Notes: generated by a model from the letters alone, not told the origin. Shown: positions 8,293-22,037, numbered from the stretch's first letter. The stretch: 30,183 nt of DNA from JAPSGM01 sp036556985 (GCA_036556985.1 DATBIK010000062.1:1-30183); one strand, 5' to 3'. Translations and numbers: made by a program.

Positions 8293-10083
8293 CTAGCCGG
8301 GGCCGATCTCGGTTATGCCGTTCACGACGCGGTAGTAGCTCTGCCATACGTCCGCATGCAGGATGGCCCCGCTGGCCGAGCGGACGGTGCGGCTCACGAC
8401 GGCGGTGAATCCGTTGTGCGGGTACTCGACGCGGACCGCCGTCCCGGGAGCCAGCTCGGGGTTGACCACGACCGTGTCGATGGCAGCGACGTGGTTCGAG
8501 GTGATCGGTGCCGACAGGCTCACCGTGCGCCCGTCCGACACGCCCCACAGGTCGAACCTGACCCAGCCGTTCCCCGTGTAGGAGCGGATGACGACCGGGT
8601 TGGCGGTGTCGTTCCGGAACGTCATGTCGGTCACCGAGCGGGAGGTCATCAGCACGGTGGCGTCCAGCCCGACCGGGTAGCGCTCGATGTAGTAGGAGTG
8701 GTTCACGCGCTGGCCGATGTCCAGCCCCGCCCGCATCGCGGCATTGAACAGCGTCGTCGAGGTCGAGCAGATGCCACCCGCCAGGGCGCCGGTGGGCAGG
8801 CTGCGACCGCCGATGATGACGCCGCCGTATCCGTATCCGCGCTCTTCCGTGACCGGGCCGATGTCGTTCCAGAAGCTGAACCACTCGCCCGGGCTCACCA
8901 CGTGCCCGTCCAGGTCCCAGGCGGGGATGTGGATGTTCGCGTTCCAGAAGTTGCCCTCGCCCGGGACGTAATAGGTCGTCCAGCTGGACAGCAGCTCGAG
9001 GCGCGGGATGGCGGCATCGGCCTCGTCGGTCGGCGTACCCGGCGCGACCGGGGCCAGGACGAGCGACACCGGCCCCCGCGCACCCGACGCGCGGTCCTGG
9101 AGCGCCCGGGCGATGACCGATACGCTGCGGCGCACCTTCAGCTCGAGCCCGTCCCGCGCCGGGATGACGGCCACGATCCTGCCGCCGTCGGTCGCGAACC
9201 ACGCGTCGCGCGGATCCTGGGCCACCCTGGATTGCAGCGGCTTCACCAGCCCGCGCAGTCGTTCGGGATTGACCGAGACGGCGAACTCGCCGTCATCGGC
9301 CGCGATCTCCACCACCCGAGCCAGCTGCGCGGGACGCAGCTTGAACTTCTGGCGCTCGGCCAGCAGGACGAGGGCCTGGGCGGTCATGGCCCGTGCCCCG
9401 CGAACCGCGCCCCGGGCCTCGGCGGTGGTGAGCGTCGGCTCCACCGGCTGGGTGGCGATCCGGACCATGCCCGTCTGTGCTGAAGTGGACGACACGGCCG
9501 CCACCAATGCGGACCGCAGCTCGGCGGGGTCAAGCCGCGCGCCCATCGTGGAGCGCGCGATGAGGTAGCGACTCCCCTTTCGTCTGACCTGCGCATCGCG
9601 TGGATCGATCGTGAGTCGGTCGACGATCCCGGCGACGGCCAGATCCACCGCAGCGGTGTCGACGGCAGCCAGGCTCGCGGGCAGATCCGTGGTGCCGGTG
9701 AGGGCCCGCAGGCGCGCGACCCCGTCGCTGAGGGCATCGCCCCCGCGCGCCACGGCGAAGGCGGCGTCCACCATCCGCTCGATGTCCCACGCGCGCCCCA
9801 GCTCCTCGTTCGAGAGCCAGACCGCCGTGCCACCGACACTGACGGTGATCCCGCCACGGCCCGGGTCGGGCAGCTCGGCGCGCAACCGCGCCGCCGCCGC
9901 GACACGGTCGTACCCTCCCAAAGGCACCCCCGCGACATGGACGCCGGGCATGATGCGGCCAGCGTTGGCCCGCTCGACGGCGAAGGACGCTCCGACGACC
10001 GCGAGCGCGCCGAGCAGCAGCGAGGCGAAGAGGGAGAGCCAGAAGCGTCGGCCGGGCAAGCCGGGATGGCTGACGTTGGTCAC
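8293..10083 (-). CDS. VanW-family exported protein, paralogue 1
   Basis: A 596-aa envelope protein. It has a short basic N-terminus, one hydrophobic segment (about residues 12-32, signal anchor), then [16 protein letters not shown] and two repeats resembling the PG_binding_4 peptidoglycan-binding fold. The VanW domain follows, centred on [16 protein letters not shown] (Cys near residue 439) and [17 protein letters not shown]. The tail resembles a G5-like module ending [11 protein letters not shown]. VanW is an accessory of some vancomycin clusters with no established activity, and nothing here indicates resistance. The start is GTG at 10083, two bases after the stop of paralogue 2. It lies upstream of lepA and is probably co-transcribed. 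Confidence 0.9.
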   Translation of the reverse strand: MTNVSHPGLPGRRFWLSLFASLLLGALAVVGASFAVERANAGRIMPGVHVAGVPLGGYDRVAAAARLRAELPDPGRGGITVSVGGTAVWLSNEELGRAWDIERMVDAAFAVARGGDALSDGVARLRALTGTTDLPASLAAVDTAAVDLAVAGIVDRLTIDPRDAQVRRKGSRYLIARSTMGARLDPAELRSALVAAVSSTSAQTGMVRIATQPVEPTLTTAEARGAVRGARAMTAQALVLLAERQKFKLRPAQLARVVEIAADDGEFAVSVNPERLRGLVKPLQSRVAQDPRDAWFATDGGRIVAVIPARDGLELKVRRSVSVIARALQDRASGARGPVSLVLAPVAPGTPTDEADAAIPRLELLSSWTTYYVPGEGNFWNANIHIPAWDLDGHVVSPGEWFSFWNDIGPVTEERGYGYGGVIIGGRSLPTGALAGGICSTSTTLFNAAMRAGLDIGQRVNHSYYIERYPVGLDATVLMTSRSVTDMTFRNDTANPVVIRSYTGNGWVRFDLWGVSDGRTVSLSAPITSNHVAAIDTVVVNPELAPGTAVRVEYPHNGFTAVVSRTVRSASGAILHADVWQSYYRVVNGITEIGPG

Positions 10084-10085
10084 CG

Positions 10086-11915
10086 CTAGCGGCGAGGCCC
10101 GACCTCGGTGATGCCGTTCACGGTGCGGTACGGGCTGTGCCAGACGTTCTCGTGAAGCAGGTTTCCGTCACGGTCATACACCCAGCGGGTAACCGTGGCG
10201 AAGAAGCCGTCGTGCGGGTACTCGACGATGCGACTCGTTCCCGGCGCCAGGTTCGGGTTCACGACCGTCGTCCACACCGCCGAGCGATGGCCCGAGGTCG
10301 CCGGATTCGACAGCTGCACCCGTCGCCCATCCGGCACGCCCCAGATGTCGAAGCGGACCCAGCCGTTGCCGGTGTAGGAGCGGATGACGATCGGGTTCTC
10401 GGTGTCGTTCCGGAACGTCATGTCCGTCTCCCAGGTATCGGTCTTCAGGACGGTGGCGTCCAGGCCGACCGGGTAGCGTTCGATGTAGTAGCTGTGGTTC
10501 GTGCGCTCGCCGATCTCGAGGCCGGAACGCATCGCGGCGTTGAAGAGCGTCGTGGAGGTCGAGCAGATGCCGCCCGCGAGGGCGCCGTTCGGCACGCTGC
10601 GGCCGTTGATGATCGCGCCGCCGTAGCCGTAGCCGCGCGCGAGGGTGACCGGGCCGATGCCCTGCCAGAATTCGAACCACTCACCCGGGGCGATGACCTT
10701 GCCGTCGAGATCCCATGCGGGGATGTGGATGTTCGCGTTCCAGAAGTTGCCCTCGCCGGGGACGTAATACGTCGTCCAGGTGTTCAGCCGCTGCATCTTC
10801 GGCGCCGCCGCCTCGGCAGCCCGGGTGGTGAGGGCGGGGGTGCTGGCAACGATGGCGAACGGGATCGAGCGGCGGACGACGGCATTGCCCCGGTCACGGA
10901 GTGCGTCGCCGATGCGGGCAAGGCTGGCCTGGACGTCGAGCTTGCGGCCCTCCACCGCGGGCACGACGCCCGTGATCCCGCCGGGCCCCCATGTGAACGA
11001 CGCGTTCTGCGGGGCGGTGCGCACCTTGCGGGCCAGCGGCCTGACGAGCTCGGCCAGACCCTCCTCGTCGATCGTGGGGGCGTACGCACCGTCGGCGAGG
11101 GTCGTGAAGCCGATGAGCCCCGCGAGCGAAGGAACGCTCAGCTTGAAGCTCTTCCCGCCACCGCGCAGGGTGAGGGGCTCGGCCGCGATCCGGTTCGCCT
11201 GTCGCGCGGCGATCTCGGCCTCGCGGGTGGTGACATCCGGTTCGGTGATGACCGGCTCGATCGCCACGCTGGTCGGCGCCTCGGCACCCGCCGCGACGAC
11301 GGCGCGGAGCGCGGTCCGCAGCTCGTCAGCGTCGAGCGCCATGCCCACCACGCCCGCCGCGACCGCGAAGCCACCCTCCTCGGTGTGGGTGATGGACGCG
11401 TCGCTGGCGGTTGCGGCGAAGCGGCTGACCAGGTCCGCGGCGACGGCATCCACGGCGGTGCCTCCGTCGCCCGCCACGCTCGATGGCAGGCTGCTCGACA
11501 CGGCGAGCACCCGCAGCCGGGCGATCGCGTCGGCCACGAGGTCGCCGGAGCGCGCGACGCCATATGCCTGTGACAGCATCCGATCCGTGTCGTAGCGGCG
11601 GCCCAGTTGGCTCAGCGGCACCGCGACCGTCTCGTCGCCGATGGTGATGGCGAGCGTGCCGGAGGTGAGCGAGGGGAGCTCGGCGGCGAGCCGGGACGCG
11701 GCGGCCGAGCGATCGAGGCCGCCGACCTCCACGCCCCCCACCCGGACGCCCGGCATGATCCGGCCCGCATGCGCGACGCTCACCGCGATCGACACGGCGG
11801 CGAGGAGCGCGAGGCCAAGCAGCAGCGTGCCGAGGAAGCCGAGGAGGAAGCCGCGGCGCGGCGAGCCGGCGTGGAGCAGGGTGACGGGGCGGGCCAGGGC
11901 GGTGAGCGTCGTCAT
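10086..11915 (-). CDS. VanW-family exported protein, paralogue 2
   Basis: A 609-aa homologue of the neighbouring gene with the same plan: N-terminal signal anchor (about residues 23-45), GRIMPGVRVGGVEVGG, two PG_binding_4-like repeats, a VanW domain with [15 protein letters not shown] (Cys near residue 451), and a C-terminal module ending TVNGITEVGPRR. The VanW halves of the two proteins are nearly identical over long stretches (both contain [20 protein letters not shown]), while the N-terminal halves are clearly diverged. The start is ATG at 11915 with only a weak Shine-Dalgarno. It is the first gene of the run leading to lepA. It is likely a cell-wall-associated protein at the outer face of the membrane; the biochemical role is unknown. 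Confidence 0.9.
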   Translation of the reverse strand: MTTLTALARPVTLLHAGSPRRGFLLGFLGTLLLGLALLAAVSIAVSVAHAGRIMPGVRVGGVEVGGLDRSAAASRLAAELPSLTSGTLAITIGDETVAVPLSQLGRRYDTDRMLSQAYGVARSGDLVADAIARLRVLAVSSSLPSSVAGDGGTAVDAVAADLVSRFAATASDASITHTEEGGFAVAAGVVGMALDADELRTALRAVVAAGAEAPTSVAIEPVITEPDVTTREAEIAARQANRIAAEPLTLRGGGKSFKLSVPSLAGLIGFTTLADGAYAPTIDEEGLAELVRPLARKVRTAPQNASFTWGPGGITGVVPAVEGRKLDVQASLARIGDALRDRGNAVVRRSIPFAIVASTPALTTRAAEAAAPKMQRLNTWTTYYVPGEGNFWNANIHIPAWDLDGKVIAPGEWFEFWQGIGPVTLARGYGYGGAIINGRSVPNGALAGGICSTSTTLFNAAMRSGLEIGERTNHSYYIERYPVGLDATVLKTDTWETDMTFRNDTENPIVIRSYTGNGWVRFDIWGVPDGRRVQLSNPATSGHRSAVWTTVVNPNLAPGTSRIVEYPHDGFFATVTRWVYDRDGNLLHENVWHSPYRTVNGITEVGPRR

Positions 11916-12101
11916 GTTCTCGCTGATCGATCGGGCGCGTACTGCGGCGATCCTGCGGATCGCTCAGTCGCGCGGCTCGGTCCTCCCCATCAGACGTCGT
12001 TGCCGGGCACGGCGTTGCACGCCCCGGGGCACCCGGTCGACGTCCGGCGCATTGTCGCCGCTCGTGCGCACCCTGTCGAGCGGTACTTGCGGCAGGCCGG
12101 T
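11916..12101. other. Divergent intergenic region between VanW paralogue 2 and rpsT
   Basis: I see no gene here. It holds two short perfect stem-loops: GCGATCC-TGC-GGATCGC at 11947-11963, 32 bases upstream of the VanW start, and GGCGT-TGC-ACGCC at 12011-12023. I could not identify a convincing minus-strand promoter for the VanW/lepA run. Confidence 0.5.
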
Positions 12102-12130
12102 TTGGCCCCGTCCCGGGCCGATGCTATACT
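12102..12130 (+). promoter_or_regulatory. rpsT promoter
   Basis: A -35 TTGGCC (12102-12107) and a -10 TATACT (12125-12130) are separated by exactly 17 bases, matching SigA-type promoters at four and five of six positions. Transcription should start near 12137, giving a 5' leader of about 63 bases before rpsT. Confidence 0.75.
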
Positions 12131-12199
12131 CGGTCGCCCGACGCGCCGCGGACGCTGGCGCTCGCTCTCATGCTCACCACCACCCGCTGAGGATTCCAC

Positions 12200-15216
<3,017 letters not shown>

Positions 15217-15230
15217 GATCACCCGGGCGC

Positions 15231-17305
<2,075 letters not shown>

Positions 17306-17314
17306 GAGGCGTCC

Positions 17315-17320
17315 ATTGTA
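17315..17320 (-). promoter_or_regulatory. -10 box of the glycolytic operon
   Basis: TACAAT on the minus strand ends nine bases upstream of the GTG at 17305. No recognisable -35 is present at the expected spacing and there is no Shine-Dalgarno, so the message would have a leader of a few bases at most. An identical TACAAT-N9-start arrangement precedes the gene at 21328. Confidence 0.6.
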
Positions 17321-17379
17321 CCGTCGCCCCCCGAGAACGACCGACCGCCCGGGCCGCCACCTGGGTCCTTCCCGAGGGG

Positions 17380-17396
17380 CGGCCGCCGGGCGGCCG
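17380..17396 (-). other. GC-rich stem-loop downstream of the zinc-ribbon gene
   Basis: CGGCCGCC and GGCGGCCG arms are separated by one base and would open to a small loop. It lies in the 159-base gap between the DUF5679 gene and the ROK kinase, both on the minus strand. It could end the upstream transcript, but no U-tract follows. Apart from this and the -10 box, I see nothing in the gap. Confidence 0.45.
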
Positions 17397-17464
17397 TGCG
17401 TCGCGGTATGCGAGCCGCTCGTCCGCGCGGGTCGCGGAGCGAGCGAGATCAGACGATCGGCGTC

Positions 17465-17608
17465 TCAGCCGCCGATCTTGAACATCTTCGTCCCGCAGAC
17501 CGGGCAGACGCCCTGGGTCGCGGGCTTTCCGTTCTTCATCGTGATCTTCTGCTCGTTGGTCATGTCCCGCTTTGCCTTGCACTTCACACAGTAGGCATTG
17601 GTCGCCAT
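17465..17608 (-). CDS. Small zinc-ribbon protein, DUF5679 family
   Basis: A 47-residue protein beginning MATNAYCVKCKAKRD and ending GVCPVCGTKMFKIGG. Two CxxC pairs (C7/C10 and C35/C38) flank a basic strand (KITMKNGKPATQ), the layout of a one-zinc ribbon. It matches the DUF5679 family as I know it, short proteins of unknown function found in Chloroflexota, Actinobacteria and relatives. The start ATG at 17608 is preceded by AAGGAGG, a full Shine-Dalgarno, with 10 bases between. It lies 41 bases downstream of the nucleoside phosphorylase and may be co-transcribed. A role in nucleic-acid or ribosome binding is a guess from fold and charge. Confidence 0.9.
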   Translation of the reverse strand: MATNAYCVKCKAKRDMTNEQKITMKNGKPATQGVCPVCGTKMFKIGG

Positions 17609-17649
17609 CGGTAGGTAGCCTCCTTACTCCGGCCGGTGCCGGTCTTCGG

Positions 17650-18504
17650 TTACCGCTCCCCGCCCTGCCCGCCGGTCGTCGCCGACCCGCCGGCGCGGGG
17701 ATCGCCGTCCTGCTGCCGGTCCATCTCCCACAGCAGGTGAATGCCGGCAAGCCCGGCATCGATGCAGCGTGCTTCCGCGGCCTCCTTCGCCGCGCCCTCG
17801 AGGAACGTTCCCTCGATGCGCTGTGCATACGCTGCACAGATCGTTCCCGCACGGAGCCCCGCGAGGCTCGCCAGCACGAAGAGCGCCGACGACTCCATCT
17901 CGAGGTTCGCGACGCCCTGGCGTCGCAGCTCCTCCGCGAGCTGAGGATAGCGAACCGGGAGCGTGCGCATCGCCCGTCCCTGCGGAGCGTAAAACCCGCT
18001 CGCCGTGGCCGTCAGCCCCAGATGGTGGGCGAAGCCCAGCCGGCGGCAGGCCGCCTCGAGGGCGGACACCACGTCCCGATGGGCGATCGCGGGGTAGCCG
18101 GGATGCACGTAGAAGTCCGTCGTGTTCTCCAATCGGACGGCGCCGATCGAGATGACGAGGTCGCCCAGCGCGATCTCCGGCTGCAGGCTGCCGCTCGACC
18201 CGACGCGCACGAGGGTGGGGCGATCGGTGATCTCCATCACCTCCGCGAGCACGATCTCGACGTTGTCCGTCCCCATGCCGGTGGACATCGCGGAGATCCG
18301 CATGCCCCGATACGAGCCGGTGGCGGTCGTGATCTCACGATTGCTTCGCTCCAGCTCGACCGAGTCCCAGCGGTCCGCCACCTTGGCCACCCGTCCGGGG
18401 TCCCCGACCAGCAGGACGTACTCCGCCAGCTCCCCACGCTCGAGCGCGATGTGGTACTGGCGTCCGCCCGTCAGCGGCAGATCGGCGGTCGAACGGTCGG
18501 TCAC
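17650..18504 (-). CDS. Nucleoside phosphorylase, uridine-phosphorylase-like (NP-I family)
   Basis: Phosphorolysis of a nucleoside to base and ribose-1-phosphate, for salvage. The 284-aa product has YHIALERGE, the phosphate-binding LLVGDPGRVAKVAD, ISAMSTGMGTDNVEIVLAE, VRVGSSGSLQPEIALGDLV, and the purine/pyrimidine-site region NLEMESSALFVLASLAGL. This order fits the uridine phosphorylase/PNP (NP-I) family. The R-x-G-S-S-G variant and IGAVRLENTT fit Udp-like members, but the substrate cannot be fixed from sequence. The last 25 or so residues are a Gly/Arg-rich tail outside the fold. The start is GTG at 18504, with AAGGAGG about 12 bases upstream. It lies 33 bases downstream of the lamin-tail protein gene. 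Confidence 0.9.
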   Translation of the reverse strand: MTDRSTADLPLTGGRQYHIALERGELAEYVLLVGDPGRVAKVADRWDSVELERSNREITTATGSYRGMRISAMSTGMGTDNVEIVLAEVMEITDRPTLVRVGSSGSLQPEIALGDLVISIGAVRLENTTDFYVHPGYPAIAHRDVVSALEAACRRLGFAHHLGLTATASGFYAPQGRAMRTLPVRYPQLAEELRRQGVANLEMESSALFVLASLAGLRAGTICAAYAQRIEGTFLEGAAKEAAEARCIDAGLAGIHLLWEMDRQQDGDPRAGGSATTGGQGGER

Positions 18505-18537
18505 GTGCGCGGGGCACCTCCTTCGTGCGTGGACCGG

Positions 18538-21195
18538 TCAGGTCGGCGGGAGTATACGCCGCACGGCTGAGCGTGAATCCACGCTCAGCGCGCCCTCGAC
18601 CGAGCTCGGCTCGTCGACGATCCGCAGCGGGACGAGGCGAGCCACCGCCGCCTCGCCCCCGGATCCCGCCGCTGGCTCGGATTCGGACGGAGTCCCGTCG
18701 ACAGCTTCGGGCCGCGCGCGAGGCCCGATGAGCTGGCGGACGGCTTCACGCAGCCGGTCCCCGATGCCGGGGCGCGCCGCGGCCACGGCAGCGACCGCTC
18801 CGAGCACCCCGGCCGCGACGAGGAGCAGCCAGACGGGAAGCACCGGCGGCGGCGGGGCCGTGTCCGTTGGCTGCGGGTCGGGGGTGGACGTGGGGCCTGG
18901 GTCGCGCGTGGTGGCGCTCGGCGCGAGCGGGACGAGGCGCGGCGCCGGGATGCCCGCCGGCCAAGCCGCGGCCGGACCGGGGCTCGAAGCATTGGGCGTG
19001 AGCCCGCCGGTCCCGGCACCGATGCCGGCACCCGGCCGCGTATCGGCGCCGCCGGCACTGTCGTCGTCAGGCTCGGCGGTCGCCGACGCGATTCTCTTCA
19101 CGTCCGCGGCGCGCCGCGGCCAGAGACGGTACCCGCGCAAAGGCTGCTGACCGCTCGTTTCCTGGCCCAGCACGCCGACCAGCTCGACCGAGTCACCGGC
19201 GGCGAGGCTCGTCGCAACGATCCCGGACCCGGGCGTGAGGTAGACGCGCAGCGGCCCGCTGCCGTCGTCCACGTCGAAGTACAGGTTCTGTGCTGTCGTG
19301 CGACGCGGTGTGGTGGCGATCGCCGCGCGAACCACCACGAGCCGGGCCTCGTGCGCCTCGCCGAGCGATCCCGTGGCGTGGCGCGCCGGTGCGGGCGCGG
19401 CCGGCGATCCGAGGACCTGCGGCGGCGTCGAGACGCGCAGCGTCTCCATGCCGGACTTCGTCGAACGCACGCCGTCGACCTGCACGAGGTCGCCGATCGC
19501 CAGCGCGCCGGCCTCCTCGGACACGCGGAGGATGATCGCCCCGGTGGCGTCCTGGATCGCCGCCGTCCCGTCCCCGAGCACGGACGTCGGCAGCGTGACG
19601 ATGCCGCGCACCCGGAGCCGGCTGTTCGGCGCCGCGTCGCGCGCGACCGCGATGGAGACGACGGAGGGGTCATGGCTCGGGCCGGGAGACCGGGTCGGGC
19701 TCGGCGACGAGGACGCTGTGGGCGACGGGCCTGGAGGCTGGACGGCGAGCACATCGGCCGCGTCGCGCAGGGTGAGGCGGTAGCCGGTGGTGCCGCTGCC
19801 GCTCGCATCACGCTGGATGACGACGCCGCGTAGCGCGAGGTTCGTCCCGCGTGACCACGCCGCGGTGTCCACGCCGGAGGCGTCCGGCACGACGAGCCGA
19901 GTCGGCCCGCTCCCGTCGTCGAAGTCGTACGCGAGCGCGCCGCTCAGCGGCGTCGCGGAGCTGACGATCGTCCCGGCTGCCGCCACGAGGCGGCACTCGA
20001 ACGCCTCGCCGACACCCCCGGTCGTCACGGCGAGCGGCTCCGGCTCGGCGGCGGGCCCGAGGTCGACGATCTCGTCGGGAACGGCCCGCAGGGTGCGCTG
20101 GTGGTAACGGTCGTCGACCTCGCCGGAGACGGAGAGCGTCGCGCCGCGCGGGAACGACCCGCCGGTCACGAGGACCGCGATCCCGCCCGTGGCGTCGGCG
20201 ATGCAGCCTCCGCCGTCGAAGAAGATGCCGTCGGTGAGGCTCAGGGCCTCGACCCTGGCGATCGAACCGTCGGGCAGGGCGCGCGCATCTGCCACCGACA
20301 ACAGCGGGCTCGGCGTCGCGGTCGGTATCGGGGTCGACCAAGGCGTCGCCACTGGGGTCGGTGTGGCGGTTGCGGCGAGCGTGGGGATGGGCGTCGGCGT
20401 CCACGCGGGCGTCGCGATCGGCGAAACGGTCTGAGTCGGCGTCGGCGTGTCTGGGGTGGTCGGCGTCGCGGTTCCGGTCGCAGTCGCTGCAGGCGAGGGC
20501 TCCATCGGGATCGGCGGTGCGGCGCGGTTCTCCGGATCGGGGACGATCCGGTCGGCGAAGTCGACGGCGTTCGCATCGGTGTCCTGCCCGGAGCCGGCCG
20601 TGCCGCCCGGGAGACGCTCCAGGGTGTGACCAGCCGCCACGGCGGGCGCGGGCGTGCCCTCGAGCCAGGAACTGGCCGCTGTGCCCCAGCCGACCGCGTC
20701 GATGGCGGTCGTCGCGCCGACGATGCGCAGCGCCACGCTCCCGCCGGTTGCCGCCAGCCCGTTCGCGTACGTGGCATCGGCGACGGCCGCGAAGGCGCCG
20801 GCGTCGTTCGCGACGAGGACGTGGCCACCGGCGGGGAGCGTTGGCTCGCCCACGGCCCAGGTCGCCTTGCGGGTCACCGTCGCTCCGCTGGCGCTGGCGT
20901 AGATGATCTCGAGGCCCTCGAGCGGGAGGTCGGCAGCGGTCGGGTTGTAGAGCTCTATGAACTCGTCGGAGGCGCTCGTCCCGCCGGTCATCACCTCGCT
21001 GACCACGAGGTGGTCGACTGTTGCTTCCACCGCGGCGGCGGGAGCCTTGTCCGCCGCCCACAACGTCCATCCCGACGCGCGCGGCGGCCCGAGCGCCGCC
21101 ATCGCGCCGAGCGAGACGAGGACGCCGAGCGCCAGCATCTGCGAGCTCATGCGCCCGGGCGCGCGAAGAGGAGAGATGGGAGTCGACCCGACCAC
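18538..21195 (-). CDS. Large secreted/anchored lamin-tail domain protein with OB-like modules
   Basis: A surface protein of about 885 aa. An N-terminal hydrophobic segment (residues about 20-38) serves as export signal. A lamin-tail domain follows (HLVVSEVMTGGTSASDEFIE, then LYNPTAADLPLEG to IDAVGWG). Next is a long Pro/Thr linker (about 240-300), then three beta-rich modules resembling YhcR-type OB folds (each with a DGxxxIxD/FDDGSGPTRL-like stretch), a second Ser/Pro linker, a C-terminal membrane helix (VLPVWLLLVAAGVLGAVAA) and a cytoplasmic tail. In other bacteria such modules accompany extracellular nucleases, but I see no nuclease domain here. I chose GTG at 21195 because GGAGG lies 8 bases upstream; GTG at 21204 has no room for one. 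Confidence 0.85.
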   Translation of the reverse strand: MVGSTPISPLRAPGRMSSQMLALGVLVSLGAMAALGPPRASGWTLWAADKAPAAAVEATVDHLVVSEVMTGGTSASDEFIELYNPTAADLPLEGLEIIYASASGATVTRKATWAVGEPTLPAGGHVLVANDAGAFAAVADATYANGLAATGGSVALRIVGATTAIDAVGWGTAASSWLEGTPAPAVAAGHTLERLPGGTAGSGQDTDANAVDFADRIVPDPENRAAPPIPMEPSPAATATGTATPTTPDTPTPTQTVSPIATPAWTPTPIPTLAATATPTPVATPWSTPIPTATPSPLLSVADARALPDGSIARVEALSLTDGIFFDGGGCIADATGGIAVLVTGGSFPRGATLSVSGEVDDRYHQRTLRAVPDEIVDLGPAAEPEPLAVTTGGVGEAFECRLVAAAGTIVSSATPLSGALAYDFDDGSGPTRLVVPDASGVDTAAWSRGTNLALRGVVIQRDASGSGTTGYRLTLRDAADVLAVQPPGPSPTASSSPSPTRSPGPSHDPSVVSIAVARDAAPNSRLRVRGIVTLPTSVLGDGTAAIQDATGAIILRVSEEAGALAIGDLVQVDGVRSTKSGMETLRVSTPPQVLGSPAAPAPARHATGSLGEAHEARLVVVRAAIATTPRRTTAQNLYFDVDDGSGPLRVYLTPGSGIVATSLAAGDSVELVGVLGQETSGQQPLRGYRLWPRRAADVKRIASATAEPDDDSAGGADTRPGAGIGAGTGGLTPNASSPGPAAAWPAGIPAPRLVPLAPSATTRDPGPTSTPDPQPTDTAPPPPVLPVWLLLVAAGVLGAVAAVAAARPGIGDRLREAVRQLIGPRARPEAVDGTPSESEPAAGSGGEAAVARLVPLRIVDEPSSVEGALSVDSRSAVRRILPPT
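18566..18589 (-). other. Perfect 10-bp stem-loop near the 3' end of the lamin-tail gene
   Basis: Arms GCTGAGCGTG (18566-18575) and CACGCTCAGC (18580-18589) are perfectly complementary around a 4-base loop. It lies inside the coding sequence, 25 bases before the stop, upstream of the nucleoside phosphorylase. There is no U-tract. It may influence read-through or mRNA stability, or be chance from codon choice. Confidence 0.6.
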
Positions 21196-21312
21196 GAACG
21201 GCACCTCCGCGATGGGAGGGCGCAGGCGACGGGCACAGCATCGGTCCGGAGCCTTACCGGTGGCTTAGCGCCGGGTTATCGCCTGGCGGAAGGTCGATGG
21301 CTCGGCCTCACG

Positions 21313-21318
21313 TACAAT
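21313..21318 (+). promoter_or_regulatory. -10 box for the gene at 21328
   Basis: TACAAT on the plus strand ends nine bases before ATG 21328, with no Shine-Dalgarno in between. It matches the box and spacing at 17320-17305. No clear -35 is present. It sits in the 132-base divergent gap facing the lamin-tail gene, for which I could not assign a promoter. Confidence 0.6.
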
Positions 21319-21327
21319 CCGCGGGCC

Positions 21328-21975
21328 ATGACGAACCGATCCCGCCGCAGCGCGGACGACCGCGCCGAGGCGCGTCGCCGCGCCCGCCGCGCCGCGCAGG
21401 GCCACGAGGACGAGCTCGAAACGAACGAGGACGACGACGCCGTCGAACGGGACCGGCGCGCCCCGCAGGGCTCGTTCCTGAGCCGGCTCTTCCCGCCGGC
21501 CCCTCCGCTGCCCGGCAAGCCGGACCCACTTGCCGGGTTCACGTACCGCGGACCGCTCCGTGGCCTGGTTGCCTACCTCTATCTCCTCGCCCGCCAGCCG
21601 GTGGCCTGGATCGGCGTCGGCGCCATCTGGGCGGTCGGGCGGCTGCTCCTGGAGTTCGGCACCGTAATCGCCATCCTGTCGTCGATCGTCACGTTCGGCG
21701 CGGTCATCGCCGCCGGCTGGATCGGCTGGCCGAAGCCGTGGCTGTTCGGGCTCATGGCCTCGGTCGTCGGCATCCTCCTCTTCGCTGGCATCTTTGCGGG
21801 GCTCGCGGCCGGCCCGTCCGAGGAGCCGTTCGCCGACTGGTTCCTGTTCCTCGTCTACCGGGAGGTCGTCCAGCTCCAGCCGTTGTTCGGCCTGCTCGCC
21901 GGCTGGTACGGCGGCTATCTGCGCCGCCGGATGGCGGCCGCCCCGTCCGCCGCTGCGGCCCGGCGCCGGCGCTGA
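21328..21975 (+). CDS. Unrecognised membrane protein with charged N-terminal region
   Basis: A 215-aa protein that I do not recognise. Residues 1-48 are highly charged: an Arg-rich stretch (RRSADDRAEARRRARRAA) followed by an acidic one (DELETNEDDD). A Pro-rich hinge (LFPPAPPLPGKPDP) leads into three hydrophobic segments (about 92-110, 112-132, 138-160) and a weaker fourth (183-198), ending in a basic tail (RRRM to ARRRR). The basic ends predict both termini in the cytoplasm. ATG at 21328 is chosen because it begins the charged domain and follows a TACAAT box at leaderless spacing. The gene stands alone, divergent from the lamin-tail gene and convergent with carB. Function unknown. Confidence 0.75.
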   Translation: MTNRSRRSADDRAEARRRARRAAQGHEDELETNEDDDAVERDRRAPQGSFLSRLFPPAPPLPGKPDPLAGFTYRGPLRGLVAYLYLLARQPVAWIGVGAIWAVGRLLLEFGTVIAILSSIVTFGAVIAAGWIGWPKPWLFGLMASVVGILLFAGIFAGLAAGPSEEPFADWFLFLVYREVVQLQPLFGLLAGWYGGYLRRRMAAAPSAAAARRRR

Positions 21976-22037
21976 CCGGCGGGCCGGAACGGTCGAGGAC
22001 TTGGCACGCTTCCTGCTGCTATCGGCGGGCGAAGGCA

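Noticed and set aside
6663..8408. Long plus-strand open frame opposite lepA (581 codons)
   Set aside because: It is antisense to lepA, which is unambiguous; the translation is low-complexity and shows no motif.
8293..11915. Vancomycin resistance suggested by the VanW name
   Set aside because: There are no vanH/A/X or vanR/S genes nearby. VanW-domain proteins are widespread envelope proteins without proven resistance function.
22001..22025. Plus-strand promoter TTGGCA ... TATCGG for a small RNA
   Set aside because: The spacing is only 13 bases, too short for a housekeeping-sigma promoter.
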